This document shows, piece by piece, positions 8,022 to 15,752 of a stretch of DNA of 64,000 bases. The notes beneath the pieces are model-generated. The model saw nothing but the letters and a program-made list of their open reading frames with translations, had not been told where the DNA came from and did not search any database. Numbering within the stretch: position 1 is the stretch's first letter; every line of letters begins with the position of its first letter. The position numbers were made by a program, and so were the translations under genes. This DNA comes from GCA-2718815 sp963578105. Lineage in GTDB: Bacteria; Planctomycetota; Planctomycetia; Pirellulales; Pirellulaceae. The DNA lies in the NCBI GenBank assembly GCA_963578105.1, contig CAUZBP010000009.1, forward strand, positions 1-64,000, given 5' to 3'.

Positions 8022-9554
8022 ATGAAGTCCCCTTTGTTACATCACGACTCTGCAACGACGGACAAGGAAAATGAACCAGGTGACACCATGGTAGCGACAG
8101 CATCTCGAGAAGCGGAGTTCCAAAAATTTAAAACGACGATTCACCGCGAACTACTCGATTCACTCGACTTATCTCGGTTGGCCGATTTGGAAGAGGACGA
8201 GTTGAAGTCGCACATTCGAAGGTTGGCCGAAGGCATTCTGCAGAATCGCCCGCCACCTTCCGTTGTAGTGGACCAGGATCGTCTGATTGAGGATCTGATT
8301 GCCGAATCCTTCGGACTGGGACCGCTGGAACCGTACATGCAGGATCCCGCAGTGTCAGACATTCTGGTCAACGGTCCGCATGAAGTTTATGTCGAAAAGT
8401 TTGGTCAGTTGGAACAAACCTCGACGATGTTCGCTGATGATGAACATTTGATGCAGATTATCGGTCGCATTGTCGCTCGCGTGGGACGTCGCATCGATGA
8501 GAATTCTCCGATGGTGGACGCCCGGCTTCCCGATGGGTCGCGCATCAATGCAATTATCCCACCGCTTTCGTTGCGTGGGCCAATTTTGTCAATTCGAAGA
8601 TTTGGCCACACTCCACTCCAGATGGACGACCTGACGGAACTCGGTTCCATCTGTCCGGAAATGATCCAGTTAATTGCCGCTGCCGTCGAAGGTCGTCTGA
8701 ATGTACTGATCAGTGGTGGTGCAGGGGCCGGGAAAACGACGCTACTGAACAATATTTCACGCTTCATTCCGTTGGGAGAACGTCTGGTCACGATTGAAGA
8801 TTCAGCCGAGTTGCTGTTGCAGAGAAAGCATGTTGTCTCTCTGGAAACCCGCCCACCTAATGTGGAAGGGGCAGGAGAGATCACGCAACGAGATTTGGTT
8901 CGCAATTCACTCCGCATGCGACCTGACCGAATTATCCTGGGCGAAGTTCGTAGTGCCGAAGCGCTGGACATGCTGCAGGCGATGAACACGGGTCACGAAG
9001 GTTCCCTATCGACCATTCATGCCAACGATACCCATGACGCTTTATCGCGACTGGAGGTGATGGTTTCGATGGCCGGGTTCGATCTACCGGTCAGCGTTGT
9101 CAGACGGTACATCAGTTCAGCCTTAACACTGTTGATTCATGTGGCGCGACTCAAGGGGGGTGTACGACGGGTGATGGGGATTTCAGAGCTCGTGGGACTG
9201 GAAAAAGGTGAATACCAGTTACAAAAGATATTCGAATTCAAACAGCATCATCTCGACGACCAGGGAACAGCCACCGGCACGTTTTCTGCCACAGGATATC
9301 AGCCAAGTTTTTGCAGCAGGCTGAAAGAAATCGGAGTCGAACTACCAGACAGTCTGTTTGTTCAGCGCGACTTGCAATCGCCACCACCGGCCCAGGGTCA
9401 GGCGGCTCAATTTTCCCCACCGTCGGAGACTCGGGTGCCGGAAGAGACACATGATATTTCAGAAGACGATTTAAGTTCGGAATTGGATGAGAACTTGGAC
9501 CACGAGCCGGAAGACGATTTTTTGGATGACCTGTTTGAGGAGGATTCATCGTGA
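8022..9554 (+). CDS. cpaF: CpaF/TadA pilus assembly ATPase
   Basis: A 510-residue type II/IV secretion ATPase that powers Flp pilin assembly from the cytosolic face. The N-terminal helical domain covers about 20-120. The Walker A motif GGAGAGKTT is at about 232-240 and a Walker B-like region RIILGEVRSAEALD at about 303-316, followed by the His-box TGHEGSLSTIHAND. The last 60 residues are a very acidic tail (SEDDLSSELDENL) beyond the usual end of the family. The start ATG 8022 follows GGCGGTGGG. An internal ATG at 8088 is an alternative. The 3' end overlaps the TadB gene by four bases (GTGA), so the two are translationally coupled. Confidence 0.93.
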   Translation: MKSPLLHHDSATTDKENEPGDTMVATASREAEFQKFKTTIHRELLDSLDLSRLADLEEDELKSHIRRLAEGILQNRPPPSVVVDQDRLIEDLIAESFGLGPLEPYMQDPAVSDILVNGPHEVYVEKFGQLEQTSTMFADDEHLMQIIGRIVARVGRRIDENSPMVDARLPDGSRINAIIPPLSLRGPILSIRRFGHTPLQMDDLTELGSICPEMIQLIAAAVEGRLNVLISGGAGAGKTTLLNNISRFIPLGERLVTIEDSAELLLQRKHVVSLETRPPNVEGAGEITQRDLVRNSLRMRPDRIILGEVRSAEALDMLQAMNTGHEGSLSTIHANDTHDALSRLEVMVSMAGFDLPVSVVRRYISSALTLLIHVARLKGGVRRVMGISELVGLEKGEYQLQKIFEFKQHHLDDQGTATGTFSATGYQPSFCSRLKEIGVELPDSLFVQRDLQSPPPAQGQAAQFSPPSETRVPEETHDISEDDLSSELDENLDHEPEDDFLDDLFEEDSS

Positions 9555-10480
9555 TCGGCACCATCGGAATTGTTACTGGATTTTTGCTGGGCATGCTGAT
9601 CGTGATCGTTCTGGCATGCATGTTCCGAGACCTTTCTTCGGGCCGTTACCATCAGGTCGATCGGCGTTTAAAACTGAATGCGGATGCTAACGAGATTGCA
9701 AACTATTATCGCGAGCAGACCTTCCATACCGGGCGATTTGACCAGTGGTTTTATCAGCTCGTTAACCAGTCAGGCTCCAATTTTGATGTACCCAGTACTT
9801 TAACCTTGATCATGGGCTGCACTTTGGTAGGCGGAGCGGTGCAGTTCGTTATTTCGGAGAATCTGCTGGCAGTCGCCCTGGGGGCGTTGATTGGCATGGT
9901 CCTGCCGATTGCCTGGTTGTCCTACCTGCGGTGGCGACGAGTCGGCACCATGCGCAACCAGTTGCCAGAAGCCTTGCAACTGGTTGCGGATGAAGTCCGG
10001 GCCGGACACTCTTTAGAACAATCGGCAGAGTCGGTTGCCCTCGGACTACAGGGGCCGCTGAGCGCCGAATTCAGCCAATGCGCCTCGCAGTTGAGATTTG
10101 GCAATTCATCGGTATCGGTCATGGAGCAAATGTCACAGAGGATACCCTTGCCGGAATTCCGCGTGTTTGCCACGGCCGTTATGGTCCATCAAACGGCGGG
10201 GGGAAATCTGGCCCTACTCACCGAACGTCTGGCACGGTCGGCTCGTGACCGTCAGGAATTTTATGGCCATGTCAGATCGGTAACGGCCGGGAGCCGTTTT
10301 TCCGCTTCTGCCATTGTCGTTGTGCTGGTATTTGGTTTGGCGTACATGTGGTTTTTTTCACCGGAATACCTGGAAGCATTTACAACCCACGCGTCGGGCC
10401 CCTTTTGGCTGGCTGCCTCTCTTGCGCTTCAAGTGATTGGAATTTTTCTGATTTGGCGAATGAGTCGTTTGAATTACTAA
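9551..10480 (+). CDS. tadB: TadB inner-membrane platform protein
   Basis: A 309-residue protein of the type II secretion F family. It has an N-terminal hydrophobic helix (GIVTGFLLGMLIVIVLACM), a second pair of helices at about 85-130, then a cytosolic helical domain with the characteristic EALQLVADEVRAGHSLEQ and GGNLALLTERLA blocks, and two C-terminal spans. With TadC it forms the heteromeric membrane platform on which CpaF acts. The GTG start overlaps the cpaF stop, and tadC begins two bases after its own stop, so the three genes are one translational unit. Confidence 0.9.
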   Translation: MIGTIGIVTGFLLGMLIVIVLACMFRDLSSGRYHQVDRRLKLNADANEIANYYREQTFHTGRFDQWFYQLVNQSGSNFDVPSTLTLIMGCTLVGGAVQFVISENLLAVALGALIGMVLPIAWLSYLRWRRVGTMRNQLPEALQLVADEVRAGHSLEQSAESVALGLQGPLSAEFSQCASQLRFGNSSVSVMEQMSQRIPLPEFRVFATAVMVHQTAGGNLALLTERLARSARDRQEFYGHVRSVTAGSRFSASAIVVVLVFGLAYMWFFSPEYLEAFTTHASGPFWLAASLALQVIGIFLIWRMSRLNY

Positions 10481-10481
10481 C

Positions 10482-11543
10482 ATGAATGAATCAATGCAAA
10501 CAATTTGGTTGTGGTTGCAGAACCATTGGTGGATTGCCGCACTGGTGCTGGGGCTGATTCTGCTCGTTTCGATTATTGTCAGGTTCGTTTTTGGCCGTGG
10601 CCGACAAGCCAAAGAGCCAGCGAACCCCACAGATAATCAGGAAGATGCTTTTCCAGATGGGATTTTCGGTAGGCTGACTCCCACTTTGGCTGAGGTCATT
10701 CCTGAATCCCGGCAAGAGTCTAAGGATTTTGCCCAATTATTGCGACGAGCAGGATTGTACAGTCCGGGCACGCGCAACAACATTTATGCAATTCGATTTG
10801 TCGTGATGGCCCTGGCATTGATTCTAGCCCTAACAGCGGCCCTGCTTGCGCCGCCCGCACAATCGTATGTCGTGTTGATCGTCGGCTTACTGCTGGCCGC
10901 CGCACTGTCGGTGACACCCCGTCTTTATGTCTACTTCCGCCAAATTCACCGTGTCCGCGAGGTCCGAAATGGACTGGCCGACATGATGGACATGCTTAGC
11001 ATGTGTTTTAGTGGTGGACTGCCTGTTTTGGCCAGTTTGGATCACGTGGCCCGTAATCTCACGAGTTCCCCAGCTCTGGCTTCCGAACTACAGATTATGA
11101 AACGCCAGGCAGAGGTTGGCAGCCTGTCACGTGCTTTAAATGATTTTGCCTCCCGGGTGGACATTCCAGAAGCCCGTCAACTTGCCAATCTGCTGGGTCA
11201 CGGTGATCAACTTGGGACCCAGCTGGCACAGCCCCTGCAGGAACAGGCAGATCATTTTCGGGCAACCCGCAAGCAGGTTGCCACATTAAAGGCCAATCGG
11301 ACTCCCGTCATTCTGACCATCCCCCTGTTTTTCTGTTTTGCTCCGGCTGCCCTTATCCTGTTCATGACTCCCACGGTCTACACCTGGCTGGACTATTTGG
11401 AGAGCCGATCTGGTTCAGCAGACAGCCAGTTGGTCAGACAGATTGAAGAATTGGAACAAGACGTGAACCTCCAGGTAGGAGGATCCGGAGTTGCCGGTTC
11501 CACAGATGATTTGAGGTTCAGAGGATTGAGTGAAGATCGTTAG
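10482..11543 (+). CDS. tadC: TadC inner-membrane platform protein
   Basis: A 353-residue partner of TadB with the same fold. An N-terminal span (WWIAALVLGLILLVSIIV) is followed by a cytosolic stretch, a paired span (FVVMALALILALTAALLAPP and VVLIVGLLLAAALSV), then the F-domain motif RNGLADMMDMLSMCFSGGLPVLASL, a second helical block ending LGTQLAQPLQEQADHFRA, and C-terminal spans (PVILTIPLFFCFAPAALILF). It is the last gene of the Tad run. A large inverted repeat follows at 11570. There is no gene for a TPR lipoprotein TadD after it, a frequent companion in other Tad loci. Confidence 0.9.
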   Translation: MNESMQTIWLWLQNHWWIAALVLGLILLVSIIVRFVFGRGRQAKEPANPTDNQEDAFPDGIFGRLTPTLAEVIPESRQESKDFAQLLRRAGLYSPGTRNNIYAIRFVVMALALILALTAALLAPPAQSYVVLIVGLLLAAALSVTPRLYVYFRQIHRVREVRNGLADMMDMLSMCFSGGLPVLASLDHVARNLTSSPALASELQIMKRQAEVGSLSRALNDFASRVDIPEARQLANLLGHGDQLGTQLAQPLQEQADHFRATRKQVATLKANRTPVILTIPLFFCFAPAALILFMTPTVYTWLDYLESRSGSADSQLVRQIEELEQDVNLQVGGSGVAGSTDDLRFRGLSEDR

Positions 11544-11991
11544 GCCAGAGGTGACAACAGCGCTGTAAAAACGGTTTCCGTGGCAGGCTCGCTGACCGCT
11601 CTCACCACGACGGCCGTCCTGCAGCCAGCTTCAAGCCAAAGTGACGGGGCTGCCTTCCGGAAACCGTTCCAGGGAGAAGTGTGAGGACCTGCGTGGGACG
11701 TCTTCTCGGATTTCCTCAGACAATCGCGTCCTGACTGCCCTTGCTGCAGCTTGCTGACGGCAGGTATTCTCGCTGCCGGGGTGCAGGGCCCAGGCCGGTG
11801 TTTCACAGTGGCATTGGAGATGCCCGTCACCCGAGCGGTTTTGCTGGGCTCGGACGCGGGAGCGTGGTCAACAGGAGGGGGCAGGCTGGCTCGCGAGGGT
11901 TGCACGTGCGAGTTGTCGAGAACCTTGGTTCCTGCGCCAACTCTCCGGGCTTTGTTTAGAATTTTCACGACAAGCTCCAGGGTGGTTTGAA
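11544..11991. other. intergenic region after the Tad genes
   Basis: About 450 bases. The first third is a large imperfect inverted repeat (11570-11668). The rest is GC-rich, and open frames exist on both strands (for example 11540-12022 on the minus strand), but they lack protein-like composition and ribosome sites. No promoter for the flippase gene could be picked with confidence. Confidence 0.5.
11570..11668 (+). repeat. 99-base inverted repeat, possible long hairpin RNA
   Basis: The arms AACGGTTTCCG (11570-11580) and CGGAAACCGTT (11658-11668) are perfectly complementary over 11 bp. After small bulges, GGCAG and CTGCC extend the stem by five. The loop contains a further GACGGCCGTC palindrome. 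It begins 27 bases after the tadC stop. It has no T-run, so it may be a 3'-end structure, a small RNA or an atypical terminator. Confidence 0.5.
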
Positions 11992-13662
11992 TTGACGTCC
12001 GAAAACCGCATCCCGATCTCAAGGACCACCCAGAAGCAGCCTAGTTTCTATCGCCTGGAGCGAGACGTTCGTCACGGCACCCTGTTTCTGTTGGGTGCGC
12101 AAATTGCGTCTCAACTCGTCTCTTTCTCTCTGTTTGCCGTGCTCTATCGGCTCATGGGGCCCGAACCGTATGGATTTTTGGGCATGTGTTTGCCCCTCAT
12201 TCTCATACTCCGGTCCATGTCCACGCTGGGGTTGAATGTGGTCACTGTGCAGCGGCCGCAGAAATCGCATGACGAAATCAACGTCTTTTTTTGGCTGCTG
12301 CAGGCAGGGGGTCTCGTTTCTGCCGCAGTGGTCGCGGGGTGTGGGTTGCTCGTAGGCTGGATCGGTGGCGCACCGGCAGCCGGCTGGGTGTTTGTCGCCA
12401 TGTCCGGCACGGTGGTTCTGTATCCGCTCAGCATTCAACATCAAGCGCTGCTTGAGCGAGAACTCAAATTCAAGCCACTTGTGATAGCCCGCCTAACGGC
12501 TCAAACCGTGGGTGGCATTCTAGCGATTGTCACCGCCCTGATGGGTCATCATGTGGGAGCGCTCGTTGTGCAGCAATATGCGGAACTGTTAGTGCTGGCA
12601 GCACTTGTCTGGATTTTCGAATCTTGGCGTCCCGGCTGGCCACGGCATTTCTCCAAAGTTGCCCGCATCGTCCCCCTTGGCATTTACTGGAGCTTGAGTA
12701 GTTTTGTTTTGGGACTGAGCCAGCAGCTTGACAAGGTATTGTTGGTGATCCTGGCCGGTGGTAGTCCGACCGGGTTGGCGATGGTGGGAATGTACACGCA
12801 AGCCTTTCAACTGATGCTGAAACCCATCCACTTGGTGAATGCCCCTGTTCTGGGTGTCATGTTGCCAGCTTTGTCCCGTGCCGCCCACGAAAAGACACTC
12901 TATCAAACGTTTGTGACAATCTTCTATCGAATGGTTTCTCTCATCCTGTTGCCCTGTGGAGTGGGCCTGTTTCTGATTTCCGAAGATTTGATCTTGGCGG
13001 TTGGTGGTAGTGCATGGATGGAGGCGGGGCCGATCTTGAAACTGCTCGCACCGGCGATTCTGGTCCAAGGTTATTTCAACATGGCAGCTACTATTTTTTC
13101 TTCAGTAGGACGTTTTGATCGGTTATTTGTAGCAGCACTGGTTGTCACAAGTTGTATGTTGTTGAGTTTTGTTGTCGGGGCCTACTGCGGGTTAAGTTCG
13201 GATTCGGTGACCACTGGTCCCGCCTTAGGGCTTGCCGCAAGTTATTCGTTGGGGCTGCTTGCAACCGTGGTTCCCTACACGCTATTCAGCTGGAGAACGG
13301 CGGGAGTACGTGGAAGGCCGATCATCAGCGGCATCTTACGACCGTTCGTATCGGCATGCCTGATGGGAGTGCTCGTTTACTTTCTGCAGAAAGAAGTCGA
13401 AGTCTTGAACTCGCTACCGGCTGTCGCACGTCTGGCGCTGCTCGTTGGTGTGGGTGCCAGCTTTTACACCTTCTTAGTAGTGCGCGACATAAAATCTTTG
13501 TGGGTTGGTTTCGTCGAGGCTCGGTACTATGTTTCCGACACAAATACATCCCACCCCGTTTCCGACACAAATGCATCCCACCCCGTTTCCGACACAAATG
13601 CATCCCACCCCGTTTCCGACACAAATACATCCCACCCCACCGAAACACAAGCTGACGGGTGA
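11992..13662 (+). CDS. oligosaccharide flippase (Wzx/MATE-type) with tandem-repeat tail
   Basis: A 556-residue multi-span protein. About twelve to fourteen hydrophobic helices start at about residue 28 (TLFLLGAQIASQLVSFSLFAVLY) with the family-typical LMGPEPYGFLGMCLPLI and an internal QLDKVLLVILAGG. Such proteins move lipid-linked glycans across the inner membrane. The start is uncertain: TTG 11992 is the first start codon after the last in-frame stop and no ribosome site is clear. The C-terminal 40 residues are four near-identical nonapeptides (VSDTN-T/A-SHP) encoded by a 27-base tandem repeat. The gene is not in a sugar cluster here, so its cargo is unknown. Confidence 0.8.
   Translation: MTSENRIPISRTTQKQPSFYRLERDVRHGTLFLLGAQIASQLVSFSLFAVLYRLMGPEPYGFLGMCLPLILILRSMSTLGLNVVTVQRPQKSHDEINVFFWLLQAGGLVSAAVVAGCGLLVGWIGGAPAAGWVFVAMSGTVVLYPLSIQHQALLERELKFKPLVIARLTAQTVGGILAIVTALMGHHVGALVVQQYAELLVLAALVWIFESWRPGWPRHFSKVARIVPLGIYWSLSSFVLGLSQQLDKVLLVILAGGSPTGLAMVGMYTQAFQLMLKPIHLVNAPVLGVMLPALSRAAHEKTLYQTFVTIFYRMVSLILLPCGVGLFLISEDLILAVGGSAWMEAGPILKLLAPAILVQGYFNMAATIFSSVGRFDRLFVAALVVTSCMLLSFVVGAYCGLSSDSVTTGPALGLAASYSLGLLATVVPYTLFSWRTAGVRGRPIISGILRPFVSACLMGVLVYFLQKEVEVLNSLPAVARLALLVGVGASFYTFLVVRDIKSLWVGFVEARYYVSDTNTSHPVSDTNASHPVSDTNASHPVSDTNTSHPTETQADG
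13531..13638 (+). repeat. four 27-base tandem repeats inside the flippase gene
   Basis: Units start at 13531, 13558, 13585 and 13612. Units 1 and 4 read ...AATACATCC and units 2 and 3 read ...AATGCATCC, the only difference seen. The length is a multiple of three, so copy-number change would keep the frame. It encodes VSDTN-[T/A]-SHP at the cytosolic or periplasmic tail. Confidence 0.95.
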
Positions 13663-13714
13663 AACCGTCTTCAGCGGGTCACCGCCGACGTGCCCAGTGA
13701 TTCGGGTTGCAGTC

Positions 13715-14449
13715 TCACACCACCACGCCGGTCAGCATGCGGAAATCCTGGTTGGACCTCAAAGAATCAAAATCGGTTTCGTTGGCAACGAGGTCGCGAT
13801 AGTTTGGATCAATGTCGAAAGCAACGGCCAAGTGATGAAGAGCCTGTTCCGTGTTACAAGCCAAACTCCAGTAACAAGCCAGGTTGTAGTGAATGATTGC
13901 CCCAGACGAATCAACCATCAGGGACTCTTCGAGAGCTTCCACAGCGAGATCGATACGATTCAATCGTTTGTAGCACCACCCCAAGGCGAGCCAAGCACGA
14001 ATGTTGGCAGGGTCTTGTTGTGCCGCTTCTTGTAGAGGTACTAAAGCTTCCCGATGTTTTTCCAGGCAGCGGAGCGCTTCACCGCGCAGATAGTTTACGT
14101 GGGATAACTCGATGTCGAGGTGTTCGACCTTCTCCAGTATCTCCAGCGTTCTTTCTGCAAGTCGGTCACGCAGTGCTGGCGCGACAGGCCAACGATCGGC
14201 GAAGACCATGATGAGGTCCAGGTACCCTTCGGCTTCTTGGACAACCATCTGGTGCTGAGTACGAGCGTATTTGGACACGATATCAGAACCCTGTTCAATG
14301 ATTGAAAATCTGTCGTCACAAAAAATAACTTTTCCTAATTCTAACCTCCGTGCTACTTCAACCCAAGCTTTTATTTTCAAAACACCCCGTAAGATGTGTC
14401 CGGTTTGACCGGTAACACAGACCTTGTGCTTCGTCGAGTGAACCCGCAT
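13715..14449 (-). CDS. TPR-repeat protein
   Basis: Up to 244 residues. Tetratricopeptide-like repeats occupy about 85-225: LDIELSHVNYLRGEALRCLEKHREAL, then NIRAWLALGWCYKRLNRIDLAVEALEESL, then AIIHYNLACYWSLACNTEQALHHLAVAF (quoted here only as landmarks at about 100-125, 137-165 and 173-200). The last turn is followed by DPNYRDLVANETDFDSL. The start is doubtful: the first 67 residues from ATG 14449 look less protein-like, and an internal ATG at 14248 (MVVQEAEGYLDL) is a good alternative giving 177 residues. TPR proteins act as adaptors; no partner is evident. It is convergent with the flippase gene. Confidence 0.65.
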   Translation of the reverse strand: MRVHSTKHKVCVTGQTGHILRGVLKIKAWVEVARRLELGKVIFCDDRFSIIEQGSDIVSKYARTQHQMVVQEAEGYLDLIMVFADRWPVAPALRDRLAERTLEILEKVEHLDIELSHVNYLRGEALRCLEKHREALVPLQEAAQQDPANIRAWLALGWCYKRLNRIDLAVEALEESLMVDSSGAIIHYNLACYWSLACNTEQALHHLAVAFDIDPNYRDLVANETDFDSLRSNQDFRMLTGVVV

Positions 14450-15061
14450 CAGTCGAGTGAGTTAGAACACCTAGGAGAAGCGTGAGAGTTCTCGTGAGAA
14501 TCCGAACTTGCAGGAGTTACCGCACTACAGGACTTGTCCCGGCAACGCTGGTCAAAGTCGACCCGGATAGCAAACCCGGGCGGCCCACTTTCAAACGCCG
14601 AAATCCCACCGCATTGGGGTGGCCATTTAGGGCAACGCGTTCGGGCTAATATCTTTTCCAGGAGGTGTAAGCTGCACATGTTGTTCAGGACGAATCTTCA
14701 ACAATTTTTGTTTTCAGGGTTGGGATCAGCCTTGGCGGACCGCACCAACAGCAGTGATCCGTTTCCGCTGTTTGAAACGGGCAGGTTCTCTACTCCATCT
14801 GCAAACGGTGAAACGGGTTGTGCCATGGTGAAGAGCGTTCTTCACCCGAGTTCGGAAATGACGGCCAGGTTCACCCGGTGGTATCTTGACCACAGGATGT
14901 TGCTCGGAAACCACAATCGATTCTCATTTTGGATCGGACAAGTGTTTCCAAAGTCGTTTGTCCAAACCAGTTACTTCGGCGTTCCCAGACTTGGCCCTGT
15001 TTGGTCCCATGATTGCGTTGTTGGGAGTCTGCTTCTCGTGGAAATGTCATCCCGTTTGGAG
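14450..15061. other. intergenic region upstream of the small ORF
   Basis: About 600 bases between the divergent TPR gene and the small ORF at 15062. The plus-strand frame open from 14534 continues into the small ORF, but its upstream part has the Cys- and Arg-scattered composition of non-coding sequence. No terminator, promoter or RNA gene was recognised. Confidence 0.4.
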
Positions 15062-15433
15062 ATGATGATCGTTTTAGTTCGGAGAATCCGAAAATTGCTT
15101 AATCGAAAATTCACTCTTGGTTTCCTGCTGGGCATGCTGCTGTCGGCTTGCGGCCTGGAGATTTTCAGAAGTGATACCGCAGTGGACATGGCCTCAATCG
15201 GGACGATGGAGCAAAACAAAGCTGGTCAGTGGCGAAGAACGATCGACGGCTGGGAACTAATCCGGCGTCCACCGGTGTCATCTTGCCCAGCGACTGCGTC
15301 GAGCGATTGGTCCAACCCGCATCCGGCGGTTCCGGCGGCACTCTTCTTGTTGATTTCGGTAGGGGCACTGTTGGCATTCTCTGATGGGCCGCCGGCCGTT
15401 CTGTTGAACGAGGTCCATGTAGGTTCCGGGTAG
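15062..15433 (+). CDS. possible small lipoprotein or membrane protein
   Basis: The 123 residues from ATG 15062 have a convincing order: a very basic N-terminus (RRIRKLLNRK), a hydrophobic segment, and LSAC at about 27-30, which fits a lipobox. A polar middle then carries RTIDGWELI, and a second hydrophobic helix (PAALFLLISVGALLAF) lies near the end. GGAG at 15058-15061 is too close for 15062 and only marginal for the second ATG at 15065. Either a two-span small membrane protein or a lipoprotein with a C-terminal span is possible. No family is recognised, and the call rests on composition alone. Confidence 0.4.
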   Translation: MMIVLVRRIRKLLNRKFTLGFLLGMLLSACGLEIFRSDTAVDMASIGTMEQNKAGQWRRTIDGWELIRRPPVSSCPATASSDWSNPHPAVPAALFLLISVGALLAFSDGPPAVLLNEVHVGSG

Positions 15434-15752
15434 ACGGAATTTTCTGGCGACGATCATGCGACCCCGGTTGGCACCGCTAGCAAAGCCGCCCGACTGTTGC
15501 TCGGCTTGTTCGTGGAACAAAAATCCAGGGGTGGACTTGCAAACCGCAAAGTCCTCAATTCGCTGCTTCCCAGCCAAGCCTGCCCAAGCCCTCGCCAGGT
15601 AACGGTTTGTGTCCTCCCGACCGGGCTCAAGCGACCGGTTATTTTTGGAATCATGTACGAAATCGTCAGCGTTGCCTCACTAATAAGAGTGTCACAACAA
15701 CATCACACTGGGTGCTGTCGACGGCAATTCTGGAACTTCAGGGAGCGAAGCG
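15434..15752. other. intergenic region before the anti-sigma-like gene
   Basis: About 320 bases. It contains the ribosome site of the next gene (AGGGAG at about 15739) but no sigma-factor gene and no recognisable promoter. Nothing else could be supported. Confidence 0.4.

Noticed and set aside
11540..12022. Minus-strand open frame in the gap after tadC
   Set aside because: Arg/Ser/Pro-rich composition typical of a shadow and no family motif.
13531..13638. Tandem repeat as a CRISPR array
   Set aside because: Units are contiguous with no spacers and are translated in frame in the flippase gene.
14534..15433. Single 299-residue plus-strand gene
   Set aside because: The first 176 codons look non-coding; only the last 123 residues have a plausible signal and membrane layout, which I report separately.
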